Below are positions 31,562-41,560 of a stretch of 64,000 nucleotides of DNA, in pieces; within the stretch, counting starts at the first letter, position 1, and the number at the start of each line of letters is the position of its first letter. The notes below the pieces were generated by a model. It was not told the origin of the DNA. It saw nothing but the letters and a program-made list of their open reading frames with translations, and ran no database searches. The position numbers and the translations under genes are program-made. The DNA is taken from assembly GCA_900469475.1 (NCBI GenBank), contig UBXG01000006.1, positions 286,820 to 350,819 on the forward strand. The letters are read 5' to 3'. The DNA is from Hyphomicrobiales bacterium (GTDB lineage: Bacteria; Pseudomonadota; Alphaproteobacteria; Rhizobiales; Rhizobiaceae).

Positions 31562-33415
31562 ATGGCCGAAAGTCCATTGCGCGTTCAATTTCCTGCAGAG
31601 GCTGCCATCCAGGCGCGGCCGCATCATGATTTCCACATTCCATTCCTGCCGCGCTCCGCGCATCTTCGCCATCTGATCGTCATCGGCCTCGCCGGCACCG
31701 CATCCTTCGGCCTACTCGCAACTGTGCTCTATCCCTTGCTGGCCCGTAGCATGATCGAGCGCGCAACGCCGGTGCGCAATGCTCAGCTCGCGCGCTCTCA
31801 GCCAGCTATGCGCAAAGCCGGCCGGCTGGCCGCAAAACAGCGTTTCGATGGCGCCCGTTTTGCGCAGGTGGCGGAAAAACTATCCAGCGGCGAAACCCGC
31901 ATCTTCACCTATCATCGCACGACGCTGGTCTTCAAATCCGACGAAGCTGCCCTGGCGCGCGCAAGCGCCATCAACGCCTCCTATGGCGCAGAGCGTGCCG
32001 ACAGCGAGCTATTTTCGCCCCCGTCGCTTTCGGATATCCGCCATGGCATCTATCCGCAGACAACACATTATGATGCCGTGCGCCGCTCTCGTTTTCCGGT
32101 TCGCGGCGTGCCGCTGAACGTCAGCGTATCGCGCGCGACGACCGGCGAAACCGGCCGCGAGTTCCACAGGCTCGTCTCCATGCCGAAGGACAAGCAGGAT
32201 CTTCAGGATATCCTGGCGTCTGCGGGCCTCGGCAGCGACGCCGGCGACGAGCTGCAGCGCGCGCTGGAAACCGATACGGTCTCCCCTGGCGACAGCCTGG
32301 AACTGCTACTTGAGAAAAAAGGACCTAATGCCCGCCCGAAGCTGATCATGGCACGCCTCAGCGGCGACAAGACGCCGGAGCGCGTCGTTGCCCGCGACGA
32401 TGCCAACGGCTTCGTTCCGATGGCCAATGACAGGCTCTTTTCCACCCTCTATAGCGAAAGCCAGGCCGACGCTCCGTCTTCGACGGAGGTTGCCGCGGTC
32501 GATCTGAAAGGTGTCGACGAAAGCGATGAGCGGGCAGTCAGCGACAAGCTTGAAAGAGCCGGTCTGACCAAGGAATATGCCTCGCAGCTCATCAAGCTTG
32601 CCAAGGCCAAGGGCATTTCTCTCACCAGCATCGACGACGCTCCCGACAGCATAGATCTGCTCTTCCGCAAGGCGGACGACGGCCGCAGCGAGCTGATGTT
32701 CATCGAATTCCACGCCGATGGCGACACGCATCGCTTCTATCTGCACAAAAACGACGGCGAAGGCCCTTCGGAATTCTACGACGAGCGCGGCCGTTCGATT
32801 GCCAAAGTGCTCGTGCATCGCCCCGTGCCGAACGGTACGCTCGGCGATGGCTTTGCCTGGCGAATCCACCCGATCCTGGGTGTGAAGAAATTCCACAATG
32901 GAGTCGATTTCCGCGCACCGATGGGCAGTCCCATCCAGGCCGGCGGCGACGGTGTCGTCGAGAAGATTTCCTGGGAAACCGGCTACGGCAAATATGTCCG
33001 CATCCGCCACGATGGCGGTTACGAAACCACCTATGCCCATATTTCGGCAACGCCGCCGGATCTGCGCGTCGGCCAGCGCGTCACCCAGGGCCAGACCATC
33101 GCCTATGTCGGCTCGACGGGCTACTCCACCGGCCCGCATCTCTATTACGAGCTGCGCGTCAACGGCCGTTACGAAAACCCGCTAACTGCACAATTGCCTG
33201 CTGGCACCAATCTGACGGGCAAGTCGCTCGACAGCCTGCGTTCTCAGGTCAATCATGTCGAGAACATCATGAGCTATCTCGACGTTCCGCCCGCCCACGG
33301 CAATGCGCCCACCGCCTTCGCCAACTTCGAGCAAGGCCCGAGCTTCGGGCCGAATTCAGGGCCAAACCTGGGGCCAAGCTTCGGACCGAACCATTTCGGC
33401 GCACCCTCTCCTTAA
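31562..33415 (+). CDS. Membrane-anchored M23 (LytM) peptidase with a Gly-Pro-Asn tail
   Basis: A 617-aa envelope protein. An N-terminal anchor (about residues 36-60) is followed by a long region with two SLT/LysM-like helical stretches and then a complete M23 domain: RIHPILGVKKFHNGVDFRAPMG (zinc His and Asp), YAHIS and TGPHLYYELRVNG (second zinc His). It should cut peptidoglycan cross-links in the periplasm or act as a morphology factor. The C-terminus has short GPN/GPS repeats (FGPNSGPNLGPSFGPN). There is no strong ribosome site, so the exact start is uncertain. Confidence 0.88.
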   Translation: MAESPLRVQFPAEAAIQARPHHDFHIPFLPRSAHLRHLIVIGLAGTASFGLLATVLYPLLARSMIERATPVRNAQLARSQPAMRKAGRLAAKQRFDGARFAQVAEKLSSGETRIFTYHRTTLVFKSDEAALARASAINASYGAERADSELFSPPSLSDIRHGIYPQTTHYDAVRRSRFPVRGVPLNVSVSRATTGETGREFHRLVSMPKDKQDLQDILASAGLGSDAGDELQRALETDTVSPGDSLELLLEKKGPNARPKLIMARLSGDKTPERVVARDDANGFVPMANDRLFSTLYSESQADAPSSTEVAAVDLKGVDESDERAVSDKLERAGLTKEYASQLIKLAKAKGISLTSIDDAPDSIDLLFRKADDGRSELMFIEFHADGDTHRFYLHKNDGEGPSEFYDERGRSIAKVLVHRPVPNGTLGDGFAWRIHPILGVKKFHNGVDFRAPMGSPIQAGGDGVVEKISWETGYGKYVRIRHDGGYETTYAHISATPPDLRVGQRVTQGQTIAYVGSTGYSTGPHLYYELRVNGRYENPLTAQLPAGTNLTGKSLDSLRSQVNHVENIMSYLDVPPAHGNAPTAFANFEQGPSFGPNSGPNLGPSFGPNHFGAPSP

Positions 33416-33590
33416 ATAGGCTAAAAAGCCGGCGCAGACGACTCCTTCCGATTCCGTCGCTCGGCAATAGCGCCTTGATGCCGAATACGGTAACAATCGT
33501 CCGGTACTTCGCCATGGAGAAGACGCTGCCGCGCACTATTCTTACCGCAGGGCGGGATATCGTCACATGGCAATCCGTAAGGAGCAGACA

Positions 33591-34223
33591 TTGGCGCGCA
33601 AGCCATTGCCGGAACCGAAGAATATCGCGCCAAGCGAAAGCAGGCGTCTGCGCGCCGATGCGCGACGCAACTATGACAAGCTGATCGAAGTAGCAGCACA
33701 AGCCTTCGCCAGTCACGGCACCGCCGCCTCCCTGGAAGACATAGCTCGCCGCGCGGATGTCGGGATCGGTACGCTCTATCGCCATTTTCCGAGCAGGGAA
33801 CATCTGGTCGAAGCGGTTTATCGTCACGAGGTCGAAGCGCTGTGCGATGCCGCGGAAGAGCTCTCGCGCGAGCGCGCACCGGATGAAGCTCTGGAAGAGT
33901 GGATGAACCGCTTCGTCGGTTATATCGCCACGAAAAGAGGGATGGCCGATAGCCTGCGCATCCTTCTCAGCAGCAACTCCAAACTCTTTGCCGACAGCTA
34001 CGGCCAGGTGCCGGTCGTGCTCTCAGGTCTGATTGATCGCGCGGTCGCCGCTGGTACGATCCGTACCGATGTCGACAGTACCGACGTGCTGCAGGCATTG
34101 TCCGGCACCTATTCCATGCCCAATTCACCGGAATGGTACGACCGGTCCCGTCGCCTCGTGCGTCTGCTGATGGATGGTCTGCGCTGGGGTGCCCCGAAAA
34201 TACGAGTGTCGCAAAAGACCTGA
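33591..34223 (+). CDS. TetR/AcrR-family transcriptional regulator
   Basis: A 210-aa regulator. The helix-turn-helix is ASLEDIARRADVGIGTLYRHFPSREHLVEAVY (about residues 43-75 of this reading). The C-terminal part resembles SbtR-like TetR_C domains (MADSLRILLSSNSKLFADSY). TTG at 33591 is preferred because AAGGAG sits six bases upstream; ATG 33567 would extend the protein by eight residues but place that site inside the gene. The target is unknown; neighbours are unrelated in sequence. Confidence 0.86.
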   Translation: MARKPLPEPKNIAPSESRRLRADARRNYDKLIEVAAQAFASHGTAASLEDIARRADVGIGTLYRHFPSREHLVEAVYRHEVEALCDAAEELSRERAPDEALEEWMNRFVGYIATKRGMADSLRILLSSNSKLFADSYGQVPVVLSGLIDRAVAAGTIRTDVDSTDVLQALSGTYSMPNSPEWYDRSRRLVRLLMDGLRWGAPKIRVSQKT

Positions 34224-34278
34224 TAATCGGCAGGATGCTTCCTATATGCATTTGAACTGAGAACGTCAGATGAATCTG

Positions 34279-34311
34279 GTTCTGCCGCAGCCACATAAGC
34301 CGCGGCAGAAC
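34279..34311 (+). terminator. Strong hairpin after the TetR gene
   Basis: GTTCTGCCGC (34279-34288) pairs perfectly with GCGGCAGAAC (34302-34311) around a 13-nt loop. It lies between the TetR stop and the DUF427 start. A T-run is missing, so it could be a terminator, an mRNA-stabilising element or part of the DUF427 leader. Confidence 0.5.
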
Positions 34312-34350
34312 TAAACTATGCTGGCTGTTGCCAAGCTGAGGAGAGAAGGA

Positions 34351-34724
34351 ATGTCCGAAAGAGCAGTCAAGATCCCCGGTTCGGATCATCCGATCACGAT
34401 TGAGGACAAGCAGGCCCATATCATCGTCTCCGTCGCCGGCAAGGTAATCGCCGACACGCATGAGGCGTTGTCGCTCAAGGAAGCGTCCTATCCGGCCGTC
34501 ATCTATATCCCGCGCAAGGATGTCGATATGTCGTTGCTGGAAAGGACCAACCACGAAACCTATTGCCCCTACAAGGGCGAATGCTCCTATTACAGCATCC
34601 CGGCCGGCGGCGAGCGCTCGGCGAATGCCATCTGGACTTACGAAAATCCCTATGCATCCGTCAGCCGGATCAAGAACTACATGGCCTTCTATCCGGATCG
34701 CGTCGATTCGATCGATGTGAGGAC

Positions 34725-34728
<4 letters not shown>
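34351..34728 (+). CDS. DUF427 domain protein
   Basis: A 125-aa protein of the DUF427 family, small beta-sandwich proteins of unknown role. Conserved parts are PITIEDKQAHIIVSVAGKVIADT, the YIPRKDVDMSLLERT loop and TYCPYKGECSYYSI with its two cysteines, then ENPYASVSRIKNYMAFYPDRV. GAGGAGAGAAGGA directly upstream fixes ATG 34351. Its stop overlaps the stop of the convergent ABC ATPase gene (shared bases 34725-34728). Confidence 0.88.
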
Positions 34729-35795
<1,067 letters not shown>

Positions 35796-35815
35796 GTTGT
35801 TTGCTCCAGTAAGGC

Positions 35816-36664
35816 TCAGGATTTCACCGCGCCGGCGGTGAGGCCGGCAATGATGTGCTTCTGCGCCAGGAAGAAGACGATGATGGTGGGCAGGATGGTC
35901 AGCGTGATGAAGGCGAGCACCAGCTCCCATTCCGTGCCGAATTCGCCGCTATAGACCATCATGCCGAGCGGCCAGGGATAGATCGAATCCGAGTTCAGCA
36001 TGATCAGCGGCAGAATGTAGCTGTTCCAGCTGCCGACGAAGGAGATGATGCTGACGGTCGCGATGATCGGCCGCGAGAGCGGCAGCGAGATATGCCAGAA
36101 GAAGCGGATATAGCCGCAGCCATCGACAAAGGCCGCCTGGAACAATTCTTCCGGAAGGTTTCGAAAATAATTCCGGAAGAGCAGGATGCTCATGCCGAGG
36201 CCGAAAGCCACCTGCGGCAGCACCACCCCCCAATAGGTATTGAGCAGGCCGAGATCGCGGATGCGGATGAAGAGCGGCAGGATGGCGGTCGCCGCCGGAA
36301 ACATCAGGCCGATGAGAAAATAGTTCAGCAGGAAGTTCGAGCCGAAGAATTTCACATGCGCGAAGGCGAAGGCAGCCATCGCCGAGACCGACAGCGTCAG
36401 GAACACTGTCAGCACGGCGATGATCAGGGAATTCATCATTTGCCGCCAGTAGCGATCTCCGAACAGGATGCTGGTATAATTCTCGAAATGCCATTCGGCC
36501 GGCAGGCCGAAGGGATTGGTGCGGAGATCGCCGAGGGTCTTGAAGCCGCCGAGCGCGGTCGTCAGCAGCGGGATCAGCACGATCGCGGCAATGATGGTCA
36601 GCGATACATAGAGATAGATCTTCGTGCCGGTGGTCAGTCGAACGGATGAGGCCAGATCAGTCAT
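35816..36664 (-). CDS. Sugar ABC transporter permease (MalG type)
   Basis: A 282-aa CUT1 permease with six predicted helices. The EAA loop that contacts the ATPase is present (EELFQAAFVDGCGYIRFFWHISLPLSRP). ATG 36664 is preferred; the start overlaps the stop of the preceding permease by 8 bp, so translation is coupled. Confidence 0.9.
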   Translation of the reverse strand: MTDLASSVRLTTGTKIYLYVSLTIIAAIVLIPLLTTALGGFKTLGDLRTNPFGLPAEWHFENYTSILFGDRYWRQMMNSLIIAVLTVFLTLSVSAMAAFAFAHVKFFGSNFLLNYFLIGLMFPAATAILPLFIRIRDLGLLNTYWGVVLPQVAFGLGMSILLFRNYFRNLPEELFQAAFVDGCGYIRFFWHISLPLSRPIIATVSIISFVGSWNSYILPLIMLNSDSIYPWPLGMMVYSGEFGTEWELVLAFITLTILPTIIVFFLAQKHIIAGLTAGAVKS

Positions 36665-37595
36665 TGCGCATAAATATCCGTTTGTAGCCAAAGGCGAGGG
36701 TGACGCAGATCACAAACAGCACGACGCCGACGGCGCTGCCGAGGCCGACCTGCATGCGGGTGACGCCGAAATTGTAGAGGAAGGTCACCATCGTCTGGGT
36801 CGAGTTGAACGGGCCGCCGCCGGTGAGCGGCATGATCATGTCGAAGAGCTGCAGCGATCCGACGACCGCGAAGAAGACGGAAAGACGCAGCGTCGAGCCG
36901 AGCAGCGGCAGCGTCACGTAGCGAAACTTCTGCCAGCCGGTGGCGCCATCGATTTCGGCCGCCTCCAGCACGCTCTTGTCCAGGGATTGCATGCCGGCGA
37001 TGAACAGCATCATGTGAAAGCCGAAATATTTCCACACGATGACGCCGAGCACGGCGTACATCGCCAGATCCTTGTCGGCGAGCACGTAAGGCGTCGGCGT
37101 GCCGAGGAAATGCGCGATCGCGGCAAACAGGCCGTAATCGCCGTCATAGACGAAGCGCCAGATCAGGCCGGCGGCCACTTCGGCCAGCACATAGGGCAGG
37201 AAGAAGATTAGCCGGAAGAGCACAACGCCGCGAATGCGATGCGCCAGCATCGTCGCGAGCCAAATGGCAAGCGGCACCTGGACCGCAATCGACACGACGA
37301 TGATCAAAGCATTGTTCTTCAGCGACGTCAGGAAGGCGCCGTTCTTGAACAGCACCTGGAAATTGCGTAGTCCCACAAACTCCGTCGGCGGACCATAGCC
37401 ATTCCAGCGATAGAGGCTGTACCAAGCCGCTTCCCCCATCGGCAGGATGACGAAGATGGTGAAAAGCAGAAGAGCGGGCGGCAAGAACAGCAGGATAACG
37501 GGCATGCGACCGCGCGCAGCCGGGGATTTTCGCTTCGCAGCCGGTTTCGCTCTCGCGACGGAGGGTATGGCGGTCGTTGCGCTGACATCGGTCAT
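36657..37595 (-). CDS. Sugar ABC transporter permease (MalF type)
   Basis: A 312-aa CUT1 permease. A basic cytoplasmic start (AKPAAKRKSPAARGR) precedes six predicted helices. The EAA loop reads SVLEAAEIDGATGWQKFRYVTLPLL. It forms the heterodimeric channel with the MalG-type permease downstream and lies 72 bp after the binding-protein gene. Confidence 0.9.
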   Translation of the reverse strand: MTDVSATTAIPSVARAKPAAKRKSPAARGRMPVILLFLPPALLLFTIFVILPMGEAAWYSLYRWNGYGPPTEFVGLRNFQVLFKNGAFLTSLKNNALIIVVSIAVQVPLAIWLATMLAHRIRGVVLFRLIFFLPYVLAEVAAGLIWRFVYDGDYGLFAAIAHFLGTPTPYVLADKDLAMYAVLGVIVWKYFGFHMMLFIAGMQSLDKSVLEAAEIDGATGWQKFRYVTLPLLGSTLRLSVFFAVVGSLQLFDMIMPLTGGGPFNSTQTMVTFLYNFGVTRMQVGLGSAVGVVLFVICVTLAFGYKRIFMRND

Positions 37596-37667
37596 GGGCA
37601 GTCTCGACTATTGCAGTTCAAGAAAGAACCGGCGCCGGCACAAGGGAGAGGCCGGCGCCGGATGGCG

Positions 37668-38969
37668 CTAGAGCTGGTCCTGCTCGAAAGCGTCCTGGAC
37701 CTGCTGCGCGCCATCCTTCGGCGAAATCTGGCCGGAGACGATACCGACGGCCACATCGTTGACGACGCGGCCGACCGAGGGGCCGAGATCCTGGTCGAAG
37801 AAATTCTGATGCCAGGTCGAATGCGCCAGCTGGTCGGCAGCCTCGTGCATCAACGGACCCTTGACGCCGTCCTCAGCGCCGACGGCGACCGGGATGATCA
37901 TGCCGGCCTGCGCCATGGCGCGCTCGTTTTCGGCATTGGTGAGATAGGCGAGGAAATCAAGCGCCTCGGGGGGAGCCTTTTTGGTGACGGCCCAGCCGTT
38001 CAGGCCACCGAGCGTATCCGTGGCGAGACCTGCCCCGCCGGTCACGGCCGGGAAGGCGAAGCGGCCGATATTGTCAGCCGCCAGTCCCTTGCCGTCGCCG
38101 GAATTGGTGCGCTGGTTAGCGACCGTATTTTCGAAGCCGAGGATCATCGCAGCCTTGCCATCGCCGAAGACACCGAGAGCCTGCGGCCAGGTCGTGCCGA
38201 GATAGCCAGGCTGGAAGGGTTCGAGCTTGCCGAGCTCGGCAAGCTGCTCGCCGGCCTTGATGATCGCCGGATCGTTGAAACCGTTGCCCTTGCCATTCTT
38301 GGCGTCGTTGAAGACCTGCTGACCACCGTCGCGCATCACCAGATAGCTCCAGTAGAAATGGATCGGCCATTTCTCGCCGCCACCGCCGGCGATCGGCGCA
38401 ATGCCAGCAGCCTTGATCTTCTTGACCGCGGCCAGATAATCGTCCCAAGTCTTGATAGCGCCGGCATCGACGCCCGCCTTGGCGAACAAGGCCTTGTTAT
38501 AGAAGAAGGAAACCGTGCCGAGCTTGTAGGGTACGGCGCTGATCTTGTTATCGAAGGTCAGGCCCTTGATGGCTGCCTGATTGTAGCTCTTCAGCCAGGC
38601 GCCATCCTTGGCGTTCATCGCCGCGGTCAGGTCCAGCAGCGTGCCCGTCGCCTGCTGCTGCTTGAGCACCCCGCCGCCCCAGCTGAAGAAGAAATCGGGA
38701 GCGTCTTTCGATTGTAGGAGCGTCGGCAGCTTCGCCTTGAAGGCTTCATTGGCCAGGAACTGCATCTCGATCTTCGTGCCGGGATGCTTGGCCTCATATT
38801 GATCCGCGATCTTGCGCCAGACCGCGACATAGTTCGGATCGGTTTCCAGATGCAGCCATTTGACGACGGTGTCGGCGGCAGCGCCCGTTGCGCCGGCGAG
38901 AATCGCCAGTCCGGTCGTAGCGGCAACAGCGGCAATGCGAAGGGCTTTGGCCCCACGTAGATGGATCAT
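37668..38969 (-). CDS. Sugar ABC transporter substrate-binding protein
   Basis: A 433-aa periplasmic protein of extracellular solute-binding family 1. The signal peptide ends near residue 32 (GATGAAADTVVKWLH). Family features include SKDAPDFFFSWGGGVL and ENERAMAQAGMIIPV. It is the first gene of the transporter operon and is divergent from a ROK regulator, MocA-type dehydrogenase and ThuA. In Sinorhizobium, ThuA/ThuB go with the trehalose/sucrose/maltose transporter ThuEFGK, so a disaccharide ligand is possible, but this is inference only. Confidence 0.9.
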   Translation of the reverse strand: MIHLRGAKALRIAAVAATTGLAILAGATGAAADTVVKWLHLETDPNYVAVWRKIADQYEAKHPGTKIEMQFLANEAFKAKLPTLLQSKDAPDFFFSWGGGVLKQQQATGTLLDLTAAMNAKDGAWLKSYNQAAIKGLTFDNKISAVPYKLGTVSFFYNKALFAKAGVDAGAIKTWDDYLAAVKKIKAAGIAPIAGGGGEKWPIHFYWSYLVMRDGGQQVFNDAKNGKGNGFNDPAIIKAGEQLAELGKLEPFQPGYLGTTWPQALGVFGDGKAAMILGFENTVANQRTNSGDGKGLAADNIGRFAFPAVTGGAGLATDTLGGLNGWAVTKKAPPEALDFLAYLTNAENERAMAQAGMIIPVAVGAEDGVKGPLMHEAADQLAHSTWHQNFFDQDLGPSVGRVVNDVAVGIVSGQISPKDGAQQVQDAFEQDQL

Positions 38970-39025
38970 GATTTTCTCCTCCCAAGGGAACCAAGAGCCT
39001 CACTATTTTTTCCCTTATGCGGAAT

Positions 39026-39054
39026 AATTCAACGGAGCTTTGCTAAAATGTCAA
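39026..39054 (-). promoter_or_regulatory. Promoter of the sugar ABC operon
   Basis: Reading on the minus strand, a perfect -35 TTGACA (39054-39049) and -10 TGAATT (39031-39026) are 17 bp apart, about 57 bp before the binding-protein start. ATTCCGCATAA immediately follows the -10 and recurs in similar form after the opposite promoter, so it may be the ROK operator. Confidence 0.5.
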
Positions 39055-39095
39055 CCGCCTTCGTTAAATTTTCGGCAGATTAGCCGCGAAATGGC

Positions 39096-39124
39096 TTGAC
39101 ATTGGGCAATGGCCATAGGTTATT
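39096..39124 (+). promoter_or_regulatory. Promoter of the ROK-MocA-ThuA operon
   Basis: TTGACA at 39096-39101 and GTTATT at 39119-39124 have 17-bp spacing. An apparent earlier ATG at 39109 would lie inside this promoter, which supports the ROK start at 39190. ATTCCGTTAA follows at 39132-39141, mirroring the motif on the other strand. Confidence 0.5.
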
Positions 39125-39189
39125 TAATTCGCATTCCGTTAAAAATACCAGGCCGCAGCCGAGCGGGTCCGTCATTCGGCGTCAATCTC

Positions 39190-40395
39190 ATGAAAACAGC
39201 AGACCCCGAGCTTATGCGGGCGATAAACCGCTTCAATGTGCTGGATACGATCCGGCGGGCGGGCTCCATCGCGCGTATCGAAATCAGCGACCGCACCCAG
39301 CTTTCGACTACGACAGTCTCGGCGATCACAGCCTCGCTGCTGGATGACGGGTTGATTCTGGCCCGCACGGAAGGCGATTTGCGCGAGGCTGCCAGCCGCG
39401 GCCGACCCCGCGTCATGCTGGAGCTCAATCCCGATGCCGCGCGCGTCGTCGGCGCGAAAATTGCCGCCAATCGTATGGTCTTCGTCGTGACGGACTTTTG
39501 CGGCGAGGTTCTTTCGACATTGACGCTGGCGCTGCGCGTCGACCGGCAGCCGATCGGCGTCATCGCCGATCTCATCGAGGATGGCGTGCGCCGCTGCGTC
39601 GTCGATGCCAATCTGGCGCTCGACGAAATCGATTCCGTCTGCCTCGGCCTACCCGGCGTCGTCGAGCACCGCACCGGCCATATCCGCACCAGCCCGATCT
39701 TCCGCGAGACGGGCGTCGATTTCGCCAAGGAAATGTCAGAGCGGCTGGGCGTGACCACCATCGTCGAAAGCGATGCGCATGCCATCACGCTCGCGCATCA
39801 TTGGTTCGGCAAGGCGAGAGACCTGGACGACATGGTGCTGGTATCGCTGGAGCAGACGCTGGGGCTTGGCGTGCTGCATGGCGGTCAGCTGTTTCGCGGC
39901 GCAGGCGGCCTCAGCCATAATCTTGGCGACCTCGTGCTTGGCATAGGCTCACAAGGCACCGTCAGATTGGCGAGCCTTGCCGGCGAAAGCGCCATTCTCG
40001 GTGATCAGCCAGGCGGCGGCCGCTTCGCCGAAGCCATCCGCCTCGGCCGTGGAATGGCGCACGCCAAGACGCTGATCGATGCTGAAGACGTCTCGCTGAT
40101 CAATGCTGCTATCCGCGCCGGCGAAGCCTGCGGCATGGCGCTCGCCAACATCGTCACGCTGTTTGCTCCGCCGCGCGTCATTCTTGTGGGATCAAGCCTG
40201 GCGCTCGGCCAGCCCTTCCTCGACAGCCTGCGGGAGGCCTATTCGCTGGCCATTCCGCCATCGATCAAGGGCGTGACCGAACTCGTTTTCGACCAGTCGA
40301 CCGACGAGACCTGGGCGCAGGGCGCCGCGGTCGTCGCACTGCGCGAACTCTACGAATCGCCCTGGGGAACAACGGGACCGGCACCGGCTCTCTGA
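39190..40395 (+). CDS. ROK-family transcriptional repressor (NagC/XylR type)
   Basis: A 401-aa regulator with an N-terminal winged helix (NRFNVLDTIRRAGSIARIEISDRTQLSTTTVSAITASLLDDGLI) and a C-terminal sugar-kinase-like ROK domain (residues about 85-390). The GLGVLHGGQLFRGAGGLSHNLGDLVL stretch matches the sugar-binding region, although the zinc-binding Cys cluster of catalytic ROK kinases is not evident. It probably represses both its own operon and the divergent ABC operon until a sugar ligand binds. ATG 39190 is chosen because the longer reading crosses the promoter. Confidence 0.9.
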   Translation: MKTADPELMRAINRFNVLDTIRRAGSIARIEISDRTQLSTTTVSAITASLLDDGLILARTEGDLREAASRGRPRVMLELNPDAARVVGAKIAANRMVFVVTDFCGEVLSTLTLALRVDRQPIGVIADLIEDGVRRCVVDANLALDEIDSVCLGLPGVVEHRTGHIRTSPIFRETGVDFAKEMSERLGVTTIVESDAHAITLAHHWFGKARDLDDMVLVSLEQTLGLGVLHGGQLFRGAGGLSHNLGDLVLGIGSQGTVRLASLAGESAILGDQPGGGRFAEAIRLGRGMAHAKTLIDAEDVSLINAAIRAGEACGMALANIVTLFAPPRVILVGSSLALGQPFLDSLREAYSLAIPPSIKGVTELVFDQSTDETWAQGAAVVALRELYESPWGTTGPAPAL

Positions 40396-40435
40396 TTTCG
40401 CGGGACAGCAAAGACAATTCATCTGGAGGAATCTT

Positions 40436-41536
40436 ATGAACAAGGTCGGCATCGGCATCATCGGCTGCGGGAACATTTCCGGCGCCTATCTCACTGCCAT
40501 GAAATCCTTTCCCATTCTCGACATCAAAGGTGTGGCCGACCTCAATCGCGAGCTCGCCGAGGCAAAGGCTGCCGAATTCGGCCTGAAGGCGGTCGATATC
40601 GCCGCCTTGCTGGCCGACCCCTCGATCGAGATCATCGTCAACCTGACCATTCCGAAGGCGCATGTCGCCGTCGGTCTGCAGGCGCTCGAAGCCGGCAAGC
40701 ATACCTACTCGGAAAAGCCGCTCGGCATCAATTTCGCCGAGGGCAAGACGCTTGCGGATGCCGCGGCCGCCAAGGGCCTACGCATCGGCGCAGCCCCCGA
40801 TACCTTCCTCGGCGGCGGCCACCAGACGGCGCGTGCCATCATCGACGAGGGCGCGATCGGTATCCCGGTCGGTGGCACCGCTACCTTCATGTGCCCCGGT
40901 CATGAACGCTGGCATCCGAATCCGGCTTTCTATTACGAAGTCGGCGGCGGCCCGATGCTTGATATGGGACCCTATTACATCACGGATCTTGTCAACCTGC
41001 TCGGCCCTGTCTCGCAGGTTGCCGGCTTTGCCGTCACGCCGCGCAAGGAACGCATCATCACTAGCGAACCACGCAATGGCGAACATATTCCGGTGCATGT
41101 GCCGACACATGTTGCCGGCGTCATGGCCTTTGCCAGCGGCGCGGTCGTCCAGATCGGCATGAGCTTCGATGTCGCCGGCCACAAGCATGTGCCGCTCGAA
41201 GTCTATGGCACCGAAGGCACGCTGATCGTGCCCGACCCCAACCGTTTCGGCGGCCCGGTGGAGTTCCTGAAGAAGGGCGGTGAATTTGCCGAGCGCGAGA
41301 TCACCGCACCCTATGCGGACGGCAATTACCGCTCGCTCGGCGTCGCAGACATGGCGCACGCCATCCGCTCGAACCGTCCGCACCGCGCCAATGGCAGCCT
41401 GGCGCTGCATGTGCTCGAAGTCATGGAAGCCTTCCAGACGGCCTCCGACACCGGGCGCACGGTCACCATCACGACGCAAACGGAGCGTCCGGCCCCTCTG
41501 TCCGAATCCCTTGTGGATGGGCAGATCGGCCGCTAA
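40436..41536 (+). CDS. Gfo/Idh/MocA-family NAD(P)-dependent dehydrogenase
   Basis: A 366-aa sugar or polyol dehydrogenase. The N-terminal Rossmann fold shows GIGIIGCGNISGAYLTAM, and the cofactor/active-site motif EKP appears in TYSEKPLGIN. The C-terminal domain contains GGGPMLDMGPYYITDLVNLLG, a characteristic MocA stretch. GGAGGAAT lies just upstream. With ThuA 24 bp downstream, it resembles the ThuB-ThuA pair that processes 3-keto-disaccharides in Sinorhizobium; the substrate here is unproven. Confidence 0.88.
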   Translation: MNKVGIGIIGCGNISGAYLTAMKSFPILDIKGVADLNRELAEAKAAEFGLKAVDIAALLADPSIEIIVNLTIPKAHVAVGLQALEAGKHTYSEKPLGINFAEGKTLADAAAAKGLRIGAAPDTFLGGGHQTARAIIDEGAIGIPVGGTATFMCPGHERWHPNPAFYYEVGGGPMLDMGPYYITDLVNLLGPVSQVAGFAVTPRKERIITSEPRNGEHIPVHVPTHVAGVMAFASGAVVQIGMSFDVAGHKHVPLEVYGTEGTLIVPDPNRFGGPVEFLKKGGEFAEREITAPYADGNYRSLGVADMAHAIRSNRPHRANGSLALHVLEVMEAFQTASDTGRTVTITTQTERPAPLSESLVDGQIGR

Positions 41537-41560
41537 CCAGGTAATTTCAGGAGGATTATC

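Noticed and set aside
39109..39189. Upstream start of the ROK regulator
   Set aside because: The added codons lie in the -10 region of a strong promoter.
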